Below are positions 32,660 to 44,700 of a DNA stretch of 64,000 nucleotides, piece by piece; the stretch's first letter is position 1; every line of letters starts with the position of its first letter. The notes below the pieces were generated by a model. It made no database searches. It was not told where the DNA came from and saw only the letters and a list, made by a program, of their open reading frames with translations. The position numbers were made by a program, and so were the translations under genes. This DNA comes from an uncultured Christensenellaceae bacterium (GTDB lineage Bacteria; Bacillota; Clostridia; Christensenellales; Borkfalkiaceae), in the NCBI GenBank assembly GCA_910588685.1, contig CAJUPX010000010.1, positions 10,681 through 74,680 on the forward strand, written 5' to 3'.

Positions 32660-34178
32660 TAATTTAAAACTTAAAATAACCGAAAGCGAGGACAAGCTTT
32701 TTAAAATAGCGGAAAAATCGCTGGGAACTAAGCCGAAAGCTTTTAAAATACTAAAAAAATCTCTTGATGCGCGTGATAAAAACAATATATTCTGGGTTTA
32801 TTCAATAGCGTTTTCGTCTGAGTCTGAACCGCCGAAACCCGTACCCGGCAGGGTTAAAAACCCGCCTGCCGTTGCGGTAATAGGCGGCGGTCCCGCCGGA
32901 CTGTTTTGCGCCGTCAGGCTTATTGAACGCGGATTTATGCCGGTAATTATTGAACGAGGCGAAAACGTGGAAAAACGCCGTTCTACTATAAAAAAATTTT
33001 TTGACGGCGGCGGGCTTGACGAAAATTCAAACGTTCAGTTCGGCGAGGGCGGAGCCGGCGCGTTTTCGGACGGTAAGCTTAATACCGGCACGCGCGACGG
33101 ATACAATAAAGACGTGCTTGAAATTTTTCACCGTTTCGGCGCGCCCGGGGAAATACTTTATCTGAACAAGCCGCACGTCGGCAGCGACAGGCTTTATTAT
33201 GTGTTGCAAAATATCCGTAAATATGTAGTCGATAACGGTGGAAAATACCTGTTTAATACCGTTTTTAAGGGTTTTGAACAAAAAGACGGCGCATTAAGCG
33301 CGTTGATTTTGCAAAATACGGCAACCGGCGAAGAGAGTATTTTGCCTGTAAGCTGCGCGGTTCTTGCGATCGGGCACTCCGCGCGCGACACCTTTGTTAT
33401 GCTTGACAAATCGGGTGTTGCAATGACGGCTAAGGAGTTTGCCGTAGGCGTAAGAATAGAACATCTTTCGCAAAACATAGGCTATGCGCAATACGGAAAA
33501 AATTATAAACTGCTGCCTGCCGCGGATTATAAACTTGTTTCCCACGCTCACGAAAGGACGGTTTTTACGTTTTGTATGTGTCCCGGCGGGGTGGTAATAC
33601 CTGCCGCGAGCGAACACGGCGGAGTTGTTATCAACGGTATGAGTCTATATGCCCGCGACGGCATAAATTCTAATTCCGCGCTTATGGTGCAACTTAAAAA
33701 ATCCGATTTCGGCGAGGGGCTTTTCGACGGAATGAATTTTCAGCGCGAGATTGAAAAACGCGCTTTTCTGGCGGGAGGAAGCAATTACAGTGCGCCTGTT
33801 CAGCTGTTCAAGGATTTTACGCGTGACAGGGTTTCCTCGGCGTTCGGCGAAGTTACGCCGACTTATGCAGCCGGCACTGCCTTTGCGCCGCTCGGCGAGG
33901 TGCTTCCTAAGATAGTGACCGAAGCTTTAAAAAAAGCCGTGCCCGATATGGACAGACGGCTTAAAGGTTTTTCCTGTCCCGACGCCGTTTTGACCGGCGC
34001 CGAAACGCGTTTTTCCTGTCCCGTAAAAATTCTGAGGGGAGAGGACGGGGAGAGCGTCAGCGTAAAGGGGGTATTTCCTTGCGGAGAGGGCAGCGGCTAT
34101 TCGGGAGGGATAACTTCTTCGGCTGCCGACGGTATTTCCGTTGCGGAAAAGATTTATGAAAAATATAAAAATCACTGA
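32643..34178 (+). CDS. COG2509-type FAD-dependent dehydrogenase
   Basis: 511 aa. A roughly 75-residue N-terminal domain precedes VAVIGGGPAGLFCAVRL. Then come NVQFGEGGAGAFSDGKLNTGTRD, KPHVGSDRLYYVLQNIR, LAIGHSARDTF, FCMCPGGVV and the C-terminal FAD motif FPCGEGSGYSGGITSSAADGI. These match the conserved but uncharacterised COG2509 family, which is widespread in Clostridia and Bacteroidota. Reaction unknown. It starts inside the end of the preceding flavoprotein. A strong terminator follows at 34264-34300. Confidence 0.85.
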   Translation: MIKRLDNLKLKITESEDKLFKIAEKSLGTKPKAFKILKKSLDARDKNNIFWVYSIAFSSESEPPKPVPGRVKNPPAVAVIGGGPAGLFCAVRLIERGFMPVIIERGENVEKRRSTIKKFFDGGGLDENSNVQFGEGGAGAFSDGKLNTGTRDGYNKDVLEIFHRFGAPGEILYLNKPHVGSDRLYYVLQNIRKYVVDNGGKYLFNTVFKGFEQKDGALSALILQNTATGEESILPVSCAVLAIGHSARDTFVMLDKSGVAMTAKEFAVGVRIEHLSQNIGYAQYGKNYKLLPAADYKLVSHAHERTVFTFCMCPGGVVIPAASEHGGVVINGMSLYARDGINSNSALMVQLKKSDFGEGLFDGMNFQREIEKRAFLAGGSNYSAPVQLFKDFTRDRVSSAFGEVTPTYAAGTAFAPLGEVLPKIVTEALKKAVPDMDRRLKGFSCPDAVLTGAETRFSCPVKILRGEDGESVSVKGVFPCGEGSGYSGGITSSAADGISVAEKIYEKYKNH

Positions 34179-34263
34179 TTTATCATTTTATTTACACATT
34201 CGGGTACTATAATGCCAATTGTTAACAGAGCTTACACATAACTTTTTTTCATATTCTCTCTTG

Positions 34264-34300
34264 GAAAACCGCACAATAATTTTGTGCGGTTTTCTTTTTT
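34264..34300 (+). terminator. Terminator after the FAD gene pair
   Basis: GAAAACCGCACA / TGTGCGGTTTTC stem with a T-rich tail. The rest of 34179-34614 (436 bp) is AT-rich, without a credible gene; it holds this terminator, the next promoter and a small leader hairpin GGATAA / TTATCC at about 34564-34580. Confidence 0.9.
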
Positions 34301-34516
34301 CCGGGCAAAAATAAGATGTATATAGTAATGAATAAATGTATAAATTCTATTTGTATAAATTTTCATAAGTAGCTTATAAAAATAATTTTTAGTCACAAAT
34401 TAGGTATTTTTTAGCGTTTTTTGAGCAGTATTAACAATATATATTATATAGTATTTATACAATGCAAAAATCCTGTGAAATTTTGTAATAAAATATATAT
34501 TTTGAATGGAAATCAG

Positions 34517-34545
34517 TTGCAATTTTTGTCTCTGTTTTGTATAAT
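34517..34545 (+). promoter_or_regulatory. Promoter of the surface protease / peptide uptake block
   Basis: TTGCAA (34517-34522), 17 bp, TATAAT (34540-34545). The leader contains a GGATAA / TTATCC hairpin before the AAAGGTG ribosome site. No other clear promoter or terminator was seen until 55.0 kb, so this may drive all ten genes. Confidence 0.72.
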
Positions 34546-34614
34546 TACCCTGATACTTTTTGAGGATAAGCAGATTATCCGATAATTTATACATACTATC
34601 GAAAGGTGCTGTCA

Positions 34615-37600
34615 ATGAAAAAATTTTTAATTGCATTATTATCGGCGGTTGCGGGTTTTTCTCTTGCGTTGGCTGTAGGTTGTAGCTGTAACGACGATCC
34701 CGAGCCTGTAAATACTTATACGGTTGAATTCAAGGCGGCTGAGGGTATAACTTACTTCGGCGAACTTCTCGGAAGCGAAGCCGTTGCTCAGACAACTATT
34801 ACCGTTGAATCAAATACCGTGGTATCTTTCGGCGTAAATTATTCCGAAGAGTATGATCTTGAAGTAAAGGCGGACGACGTAGTTCTTTCCGAAAACAACG
34901 GCAATTATGCTTTTACTGTGAGAAATAATACGGTTGTAACCGTGTCGTCCAGACCGCACAGTATGTCCGGCAGCGGTACGAGCGCGGATCCCTTTATCGT
35001 ATCGAGGGCGTATGATTTGAGATATATCGCCGACAAGGTCGCGGAAAGAGTTCCCAACTACGTCTACGGTTATTACGAGCTTAAAAACGATATCGACGTT
35101 AACGGCGGCGAGCTCAAAGTAATAGGCGACGGTACGATTGTAAACGGCAGTGCGTCAACGTTCGTCGGTTTCTTCGACGGAAAGGGACACACAATTTCCA
35201 ACTACGTAATCAACAGCGAAAATTCGTCCCAGGTAGGACTTTTCGGTTATGTAACCGTAACCGGTAACGACGACGGAGCCGGAATAATCAGGAATCTTAA
35301 TATCGACAATTTTACCGTTAACGCGAATATTCCCAAAGACAGCGGCGCGTCGTTCGTCGGCTCGTTTGTCGGTGTAGGCGTTGCAACTAACCTTGTAGCC
35401 TGCAACGCGACTAACGGCAACATCAACGTGTTTGCAGGTTCCGGCAGTACTGTTTTTGCCGGCGGCGCGGCTGGTTCCTTGCAGTCGTATACTTTGCAGG
35501 GCGGAAGCACGGTAAGCTATTTGTATTCGGTTGCTGATTATGTTACCACGTCGGTTAACATAGAAGTCGGCAGCGGTATACTTTACGCAGCGGGCGGCGT
35601 TGTGGGCTACTTGTATGCAGACAGTCCCAGAGCCACATCTTCGGTTGTAAACTGCTATTCCGAGGGAGATGTTTTCGGCGCTCAGCGCAGCGGCGGTATC
35701 GTTGCTGTTTTATCCGACTACACTTCAATTGCAAACTGCTATTCGACGAGCGTAATTTTCGGTTATTGCGATTCTATTTCGGCAGATCCGTTATACGGTG
35801 CGTTTGCCGGCGGTTTAGTGGGCTATGCTTTTAACGATACGGTTATTTCCGACAGCTTTTTCTACGGTTCGGTTGACGCAAACGTTGCAAACCAGGCGGT
35901 TAAAACCGTTAATTCTATCTGTGCAGGTTACGACCCTGCCGATTATGTTACCGAGCAGCTTGTAATTTTCAACTGCTATTCTGAAAATCAGGTAAATTTA
36001 AACGACGAATTTTTCAAAGCGCTCGGATGGAAGAGCTGCGACTGGGTATTGAAGGCGGGCGAACTGCCTGTAATAAACCAGGAAGCCGTAGAGTCGGACG
36101 AGTTTGCAATCACATACAATTTCGGCAATGAAAAAATAGCTTTGAATAACGGGAATCTTGTATCTTCATATAGTTACACGCTCGAAGTAGGGGATAATTA
36201 TTACGTTCCGTTCTGCTACTATGTTGACGCAAAATATATAGATGACGGATTTTTTTCAGAAGCGAAACATACAAGTTACGGCTTTTACTTTGACAAGGAG
36301 CTTACCCAGAAAGTTCCTAACAGCTATATCCCTACGAGGGCAATAACGTTTTACGTAGGTTTTGAGGATTATTCTACGGTTTCCGGTACTTATTATATGG
36401 TGACGGGCAACGGAAAGGTTGCAACGCTTTCGCTTAACAACACCGGATCTTACGAATTTACCTGCGGTGTTCAGTTCCCTGTTTCCGCCGGCAACGCTCT
36501 TTATCCTTCAATGAAGTACACGTACGACGGCGAAAAAATAATATTCAGCGAAGGACTTTTTGCAAGACTGTCCTCCGTAACCGATAAAACGGCTCCCCAG
36601 TATAATTACGAACCGTACGATTTCCGTGCGACGTTCACAGACGGAGCTCTGACTATAATCGGCGGCACTGCAATTATAAACGGAGAAGAGGTTGTATTTT
36701 TCACCGAAGACGCGCCGCTTGTAGCAGTCAAAACCGAGCCCGCGGCAACGCACGACGCGTTCTACGGAGTTTGGGAAAAATCGGCTACTATCAGCAAAAA
36801 ATATACGTTTAACGACGGCGGTGCCTGGTCGTATTCCTATGGGGCTAATAATTTAAGTGGTACCTATTCCGTAAACGGTGAAGGGATTGCACTGCTTAGT
36901 TTAAACGGAGAAAGTTATGCGAGCGCTAAAATCAACGGCGGTATACTTGAAGTTACTGTAGACGGTCAAACTTCTCCGGAGACATTTGTTTATGAGAACA
37001 GCCGTTTAGGAACCTGGTACGATCCCGTTACTCAGGCAACGATATATCTTGACGGCTACGGAACAGACTATGCCGGCGCGGCTATTTGCTATTTAAACGG
37101 CGTCGGTTACGAGCTCTATTACGTGGTTGACGGATATTTTGATAATAACGGTAAAACGGCAGTCACTCTGCTCAGCGCATATTCACTCTTCGGTTATTTG
37201 TATCTTGACAGCGACGACACTCTCGTCGGAAGTCTGTTTGATACTTCATCGGTATCGCTCAAAGACGGCTTTAAATTCTATCTTGTGGACGATTATAGCG
37301 GAGAATGGGTAGGTGAAGACGGCGAAGACTTCATAATTCTCGATTTCAACGGCAACGGTCTTTACAACGTGGAAGGCGGAGAGAATAAAGCCGAGGTCAA
37401 GGGCTATCTCACCGTAAACGGCGAAAAGGTTGCATATTCCTGTACGCGTACGGACGGTCTTGCGGGCAAGTTTATATATAATAATGTAGAGTATAAATTT
37501 GTATACGACGACGTCAATAATATAGTTAAAGTTACCGGAGCAAACGGTACTGTAAATTATCAGCGCAAAGACGAGTGGGCGGGTTATACGCTTGTAGATT

Positions 37601-38676
37601 CGTATGAAAACGTCTATTCGTTTAACGGCGGCGGAAATCTTGACATAGGCGGTTTACTGACTATAACCTCCAAGACCGGAGAAACGGTCGGTACGCTCAG
37701 CTATAAAGTTACCGGCAGCGGAATATTAGATAAACTCAATAAATCGGGTAATAATGCCGACGTTTATCTTACGCTTAAAGAAAACGGTACTGAAGTCGGC
37801 AGCATAAAAATAAGATCGTTCAAGTTTGAATTTAAATATGACGGCGCAAACGCCGGTATCAGAGCGTTGAACGGTGGCAGATTAACGCTGGATAATCCTT
37901 TCTACGGTACCTGGGCTGTCGGCGGACGCGGGTCGAATTTCGAGGTTGGCACAATCGATTTAACTTTTAAAACCTCCGGCAAATTTATGGATATGGATAC
38001 AACCACGTATGTTTACGATATTGCTTCCAATTCTATAACGTTTGATTATCTTTCCAAAGAGTCAGACGCAATGTCTTCGCCTGTAACGTTCTATCTGTTA
38101 TATCTCAGCGACGGAAATATAGCCATATCTCCTTATTCAAATCAGAATTCGGATATGCTGTACTGTACTCATCCCGATAAACTTTACGGTCCTTGGGTCA
38201 ATACCGTAACGGGAACGGAATTTGTATTTGACGGAAATTCGAGCAGCAGATATATAGTGGGTATTGCCCGCGATATGAAAAATGTAGTAGATTATGCTTA
38301 TACGTTCAGGTTCGGGAAATACTTCATATGGCAGCCCGTAGGCGAAGGCGAAAAGGAAACTTATTTTGAAATAGTGGACGGTGAGCTTAACCAGACGGGT
38401 GAAAACGTATATGTACAGGGTAAAAAAGTTATAGTCTGGAATGAGTTTGACGACAGTACTCCCGTTGTTTCGGCTACCGGTAAAGACGGTACCGTATACA
38501 AAATTTATCTCGACGGAAGAGTAAAAGTCGGCGACGTTGACGCCGAATATTTAATAGATATTCTCGGCGACGGAAAAACCGTTATCAGAATTGACTACGG
38601 TAACGAAGTGTACCAAATGGTTGAAATCGACTATACCGACGCAGATAATGTTATAGCTGCGGTTATTGACGGCTGA
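34615..38676 (+). CDS. Large modular surface lipoprotein with tandem beta-rich repeats
   Basis: 1353 aa. Lipoprotein signal peptide (MKKFLIALLSAVAGFSLA, then LAVGC with the lipobox cysteine at about residue 24). A short beta domain is followed by SGSGTSADPFIVSRAYDLRYIA and a GLUG-like right-handed segment with repeated GFFDGKGHTISNYVI and GLFGYV patterns (about residues 120-500). The C-terminal half (about 710-1350) has about six modules of 85-110 residues, each opening with a FYG-W / GTW / GEW / YGPW motif and a F.G.G turn. It lacks an obvious catalytic site; a binding or adhesin role on the cell surface is inferred. Start at ATG 34615 with AAAGGTG; the GTG at 34606 overlaps the RBS. First gene of the block. 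Confidence 0.82.
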   Translation: MKKFLIALLSAVAGFSLALAVGCSCNDDPEPVNTYTVEFKAAEGITYFGELLGSEAVAQTTITVESNTVVSFGVNYSEEYDLEVKADDVVLSENNGNYAFTVRNNTVVTVSSRPHSMSGSGTSADPFIVSRAYDLRYIADKVAERVPNYVYGYYELKNDIDVNGGELKVIGDGTIVNGSASTFVGFFDGKGHTISNYVINSENSSQVGLFGYVTVTGNDDGAGIIRNLNIDNFTVNANIPKDSGASFVGSFVGVGVATNLVACNATNGNINVFAGSGSTVFAGGAAGSLQSYTLQGGSTVSYLYSVADYVTTSVNIEVGSGILYAAGGVVGYLYADSPRATSSVVNCYSEGDVFGAQRSGGIVAVLSDYTSIANCYSTSVIFGYCDSISADPLYGAFAGGLVGYAFNDTVISDSFFYGSVDANVANQAVKTVNSICAGYDPADYVTEQLVIFNCYSENQVNLNDEFFKALGWKSCDWVLKAGELPVINQEAVESDEFAITYNFGNEKIALNNGNLVSSYSYTLEVGDNYYVPFCYYVDAKYIDDGFFSEAKHTSYGFYFDKELTQKVPNSYIPTRAITFYVGFEDYSTVSGTYYMVTGNGKVATLSLNNTGSYEFTCGVQFPVSAGNALYPSMKYTYDGEKIIFSEGLFARLSSVTDKTAPQYNYEPYDFRATFTDGALTIIGGTAIINGEEVVFFTEDAPLVAVKTEPAATHDAFYGVWEKSATISKKYTFNDGGAWSYSYGANNLSGTYSVNGEGIALLSLNGESYASAKINGGILEVTVDGQTSPETFVYENSRLGTWYDPVTQATIYLDGYGTDYAGAAICYLNGVGYELYYVVDGYFDNNGKTAVTLLSAYSLFGYLYLDSDDTLVGSLFDTSSVSLKDGFKFYLVDDYSGEWVGEDGEDFIILDFNGNGLYNVEGGENKAEVKGYLTVNGEKVAYSCTRTDGLAGKFIYNNVEYKFVYDDVNNIVKVTGANGTVNYQRKDEWAGYTLVDSYENVYSFNGGGNLDIGGLLTITSKTGETVGTLSYKVTGSGILDKLNKSGNNADVYLTLKENGTEVGSIKIRSFKFEFKYDGANAGIRALNGGRLTLDNPFYGTWAVGGRGSNFEVGTIDLTFKTSGKFMDMDTTTYVYDIASNSITFDYLSKESDAMSSPVTFYLLYLSDGNIAISPYSNQNSDMLYCTHPDKLYGPWVNTVTGTEFVFDGNSSSRYIVGIARDMKNVVDYAYTFRFGKYFIWQPVGEGEKETYFEIVDGELNQTGENVYVQGKKVIVWNEFDDSTPVVSATGKDGTVYKIYLDGRVKVGDVDAEYLIDILGDGKTVIRIDYGNEVYQMVEIDYTDADNVIAAVIDG

Positions 38677-38739
38677 TTTACACACAATAATATACGGAAA
38701 CTGAATCCGATAGGAAAAAAATATTTCAGAGGATTATAA

Positions 38740-41700
38740 ATGGGAATTTTTAAGAAGAAGATACGCCGTGTTCTGTTAGGCGGGTTATCGCTTACTTTAT
38801 GCGTTTCACTGAGTACAAGCACTATTATGCTTACTTCGGCGGACAGCTCTAAACCTGCGGGGAACAACTCCGCAAACAGTCAAAGCGTCGGTTTTGAAAA
38901 TGCAACCGGTCAGTATGACGCAAGCAAGATAAGAGAGCAGAATTTTTCAAACGGAGTACTTTCCGGGTCGGAAAATTATCAGAGCGCAACGCGCACCGTT
39001 ATTGTAGGACTTGAGGGTGAAAATATTCTCGACTACACCAACGGCAGGAGTTCCGTACCGGAATACCTGGCTACCGCAGAGGGCAGACACGCGCTCAGAA
39101 ATATAGAGAGCGAACAGCGTACTTTCTTAAACAATCTCAATTCCAACGGAATCAGCTATTATCTTAAAAGCACATATGCCGCTATAAATAATGCGGTTGC
39201 AATTGAAGTAAACTATTCCGACGTTGCGGCAATCCGTAAAATGAACGGCGTTAAGAGCGTTGTTTATTCACAGACTTATCTTGCGCCGCAGACGGTTGAA
39301 ACTACCGGCGACAGCCGCACTAATACTAACGATATAGTAAACGATGCAAACGTTTACAATACCGGAATTTACGATTCGTCTGCGGTTGAACAGTATACGG
39401 AGTGGGGTACAGGCAACGGCACGGTCGTTGCTATACTCGATACCGGTCTGGACTACACGCACAAGGCTTTTAACAGAGTTGGAAAAAATCTTAAATTTAC
39501 AAATAATTATATTAAAAGTAAGATTACGGAAACGGAAGCTTATCAGCGCGCTTTGGAAAACGGTTACACGCTCAGTGCGGACGACGTGTATGTGAATGAT
39601 AAAGTTGCGTTCGCGTTCGATTATGCGGACAACGACGCAGACGTATATCCTTCGTATTCCAACCACGGCACGCACGTAGCGGGTATTGTTGCCGGTTACG
39701 ACGAAACGGGTTACGATAAAGACAACGTGCATTACGACGAAACGTTTAAAGGCGTAGCGCCCGATGCACAGCTAATGATTTGCAAGGTGTTTACCGACGA
39801 TCTCGACAGCGAGTCAATCGGCGGCGCGGAAAGCGAAAATATAATGTCGGCGCTTGAAGACTGCGTTACGCTCGGTGTCGACGTAATAAATATGAGTCTT
39901 GGTACGACTGCCGGATTTACGCTTACTGCGGAAGAGTCAGACGCCGAAGGTCAGTTCCTTTTCAGTGTGTTCGACAGCATCCGCGCAGCTGGTATAAGCC
40001 TTATTTGCGCGGCAAGTAACGATTACAGCGCGGGCTACGGCAGTGCGTTCGGTACCAACCTGACTTCAAACCCCGATTCCGGTACAGTAGGCTCTCCGTC
40101 AACGTACTATGCGGCTTTATCGGTTGCAAGTATAAGCGGACAGAAATCCAAGTACTTTTTATCGAGTAATGACGACGCTATTTTCTATGACGAGTCGAGC
40201 GACGGGAATTCCGTTCAGTATAATTTCCAGGAATTAATATTTGATAAATTAAATATTACGGAAAGCAGTGCGCAAATAGAATATGTAGTTGTCGGCGGCG
40301 TAGGCGCGGCGCAGAATTATAACGGTATAAGAAATTTATTTGTAGACGATTCAGGCAAAAAATTAAACAGAATTGCTCTCGTTAAACGCGGCGATATCAA
40401 TTTCCAGGAGAAAGTTGAAATTGCAAGTGCAATGGGTGCTGTCGGCATAATAGTCTATAACAATGTATCGGGTAAGATAAGAATGTCGCTCGGCGACGTT
40501 GCGGAAGATAAATTTATACCTGCAATTTCCATAACGCTTGAGGCCGGTAACGCACTTGTTAAGGCGGCAAGGTCAAACGTAGGTACGCTTTCTTTTGACA
40601 GTTCGCTTGAAGCAGGACCTTTTATGAGCGAGTTTTCGTCCTGGGGCGTTACAAACGACCTAATTTTAAAACCCGAAATTACAGCTCACGGCGGTGAAAT
40701 CACGTCAACCGTACCCGGCGGCTATGCCGAACAGAGCGGTACTTCAATGGCGTCTCCCAATATGGCGGGCGTTACCGCGCTTGTAAGAAACTACGTTAAA
40801 AACGTGCTCGGCATTACGGACGCACAGGCGATAACCCGCCGCACAAATCAGCTTATAATGAGTACGGCGTCAACCGTAAAGGACGAAACCGGACTCGCAT
40901 ATTCACCGAGAAAACAGGGCTCGGGTCTTGCAAATCTTAAAAATATAGTAAGTACCCGGGCATATCTTTACACTGATCGGGAAACGGACGGCGACAGGTA
41001 TTACGAGGGCAAGGATTACCGCCCCAAAGTGGAGCTCGGCGACGATAAAAACAAAAAAGGCGAGTACAGCTTCAGTTTTAAAGTTGCAAATTTCGGTGAT
41101 ACAAATTTACAGTTCAAGCCACAGGCGCTGTTTATGACCGAATCGTTGTCGGCTGACGGAATAGCAGTAGCCGAAAAAGCTTATATGCTTAAAGACACCG
41201 GTACATTTACTGTTAAAAACGGCAGCTACGACGGCAATATTTTAACGGTAAACGCAAATTCCGAAGCTACGGTCAGCGTAACTTTAAAGCTTACTTCGGA
41301 AGAATGGAACTATATAAACGACAGCTTTGAGAACGGTATGTTCGTAGAAGGCTTTGTACAGCTCGTGTCTGCTACCGACGGAGAAGAGGGCGGACAGTGC
41401 ACGCTTAACCTTCCTTTTGTAGGATTTTTCGGAGACTGGGAAGATATGCCGCTCCTCGACTACGACGCGTTTGAAATTGCGGATTTTGAGCAGGACGCTT
41501 CTATTCAGGACGAGTTAAAGCCCAAAGCGGCGATTTTTGCAACCCAGCCTTACGCTAAATATGCAAAGAGCAATTACATTATTCCTATGGGTTCGTATTT
41601 GTATGCTCAGGATGAAAATGCGGATAAGATGTATGCAAACAGGGATCATTGCTCAATTTCGCGTTTTGACGAATACGTAAGCGACGACGGGGTAGGAAAC

Positions 41701-44700
41701 TACCTGACCGCATACAGCATACGCTGTGTATATGCGGGACTTTTGCGAAATGCAAAAAGGGTTGATTATAAACTTTACGACGCATATTCCGGCGAGCTTG
41801 TAACTTCTGATTCCATCTACAGAGTGGGCAAGGCTTACGCAAACAGCGGTTCTGCTGCGCCTGCGTTTGTTGAATTCAACCTCGAACCGGAAAAAATGGG
41901 GCTTCAGAACAACGGTAAATATACTATGGACTTTGAGTTCTATTTTACCGGTAACGAAGTTATCAAAGAGGAAAATGTATTCTCATTCGATTTCTACGTA
42001 GACTACGAAGCTCCCGTATTGCAGGACGCACGCGTAAGATATTACACTTACAAGGACGCCAACAACCGCGAAAAACAGCGTATTTATATTGATCTTGATA
42101 TTTACGACAATCACTATGCACAGTCGGTTATGCTTTGCTACTACGACCCGAACAAAGAAGTTCCGACTATGAATTTAGCTACGGAGTATATCACTCCGGT
42201 AAGAAACGCGGTTAAAAACGGCGTTACAACCGTATCTATTGAAGTAACGGATATTTGGGACCAGTACAAGGATGTGCTTGCTCTCCAGATTGACGACTAT
42301 GCATTAAACCACTCGATGTACGTTTTGAGTCAGCTTAACGGAACGGTAGGAAACGTTACCGATAATCTTAACTCAAACGTAACTCCCGCAACTTTTGAAC
42401 TTGCGGAGGGCGAAGAAAAAATTACTATAGGACTCAACGAAACGCACAAGGTATCGCTTGTTTACGACGGCTCGGCGGATCTTGCTAATTTCAGCTGGAC
42501 TTCCGTATCGCCTTACGTTTCCGTTCAGAACGGTGAAATATTCGGTAAACAGGTAACGCGTGCCAACAGTCCGGCGAGAGTTACCGTTTCAAACAGAAAA
42601 GGCGTGAACAGGACTATTGAAGTAACGGTTGTGGATACCGGCACCAAACCTGTTTCAATCCCGTCTTTGTCGTTCGGCGCAATTGAAAATTCGGGCGGTG
42701 CGCTTGTAAAAGCATCGAATACTGTTAAAGTTAACGCCGGTGAGGATATTAATCTTAATTTAATTACCGAACCCTGGTATTTTGATCAAAGCAAAGTTGA
42801 AATAGAATGGTCGTCAAACAAACCGCAGTTTGCTAAGGTAGAGGGAGTTGTTGAAAACGGCAGGCATATAGGTAAAGTCCATACCGTAGCCGAGGGAAAT
42901 GCGATAATAACCGCAAGAATTAAAGGTACGCAGTACAGTGCAACGGTAACGTTAAGCGTGCAGGATCCGTTTACAATCAGTAATTTGTCGCTTACGCATT
43001 ATCACGGCGACGGAATAACTGACGAGAGCGGTCAGGAAGGCGTTGTTATTATCCCCGACGGTAAAAATATAATGACCATCGGTGAAGAAGCGTTTAAGGA
43101 TAACACCAAGATAACCAAAGTAATTATACCCAAAACAGTAACGCAGATAAGCGAAAGAGCGTTTATCGGCTGTACGAATTTAAGAGAAATTTATTTTGTA
43201 AGCGAAGATAAAGTCGGTTCAGAACTTAAATCTAATCTTACTCTTATACAAAAACGCGCGTTCTACGGATTGCCTTCGCTTAAAAAAGTCGATTTGACAA
43301 ACGTAAAGGTAATAACCGTTGCTGCGGAGGTGTTTGCGGACTGTACCGCGCTTGAAGAGGTTGTCAACTCTCCCGCGATAGGCACTGCTCATTCAAGAGC
43401 GTTTATGGGTTGCTCGTCGCTTGAATCCTATGACCTTTCCGGACTTCACGTCAGCGGTGACAGCGTATTCAGCGGTTGTACGTCTTTAAAAACTATAACC
43501 ACCGCGGAATACACGTCTTTGGGCTACGGAATGTTTGCCGCGCTCGATTATGTGTATCAGGAATACGGACGTTTGCCTAACGGAACGTACGGCTATCTTA
43601 TTAAAACACGTCACTATCCGGCGTGCGTATCGCTCGGCAGCGAGGGTGCAATCGACATTAACGTTCCCGCGGTCGGCGAAAGCGCGTTTGAGGGCTGCGA
43701 GTCTTTAAAACAAGTTAATTTTAACAATATTCCGGAAATAACCGTAGGCGTTAATGCTTTTAACGGCTGTAAAAACCTTTCCAGTTTCAATTTAACGGGT
43801 TCGAGCACTATTAAGAGTATCGGCACAGGCGCATTCAACGGAACGCTTGTTCCTAACTTCGGTAATGCGAACGGCGAATTGATAATAGACGGCGTGCTGG
43901 TTAAATATAGCGGCGCTGCTGAAAATTATACTGTTCCCGCGGGCGTAACCAAAATAGGCGCGTACGCGTTTGCAGACAGCAATATAAAGTCTGTAGATTT
44001 TTCTGAGGCTCAGATAACAGAAATAGGCGCATATGCTTTTGAGGGCACAGGAATAACTTCCGTGCGGATACCCTCAACCGTTACGGTCCTCGGCGAAGGG
44101 GTTTTCCTCGGTTGTTCAAGTCTTACAAACGTAACTTTTGAAGAGGGAAGCAGTCTTAAAGTAATTCCCGCCAATGCGTTCAGGGGCGCAGGCATCACGT
44201 CAATATCGCTGCCCTCTACGGTTATAGAAATAGAAAACTATGCATTTGCACAGTCCGCGCTTGTAAATTTTGCTTACGCTCCTCAATCAGAGGCAAGTTT
44301 CGGCAGCTTTGTATTCTACGGTTGCAGCGGTCTTGTAAATATAGTACTTGCCGATAATATTACTAAGATGGGCGATTACGTATTTGCCGACTGCGTTAAA
44401 CTCGAAAGCGTAACTCTGCCTTCGCTTAACGAGCTCGGTATTTACACCTTTGCCCGCGATAACGCACTAAAAACGGTTACGTTCGGCGCAAATGCAAAAA
44501 CCACCGGTTCATATACATTTGTATCCATCATCGAAAATCAAAACGGTTATTATTTAGAGGGGTTACTCAGCCTTACGGGCGTAACGCTCGGCTCGCCCGT
44601 TGAAATAGGAGAGGCGGCGTTCTACGGCAGCAATCTTACACAAATCGATCTTAAAAATGCAAAAATAATAGGCGACTACGCATTCTTCGGCAGTGCAAAA

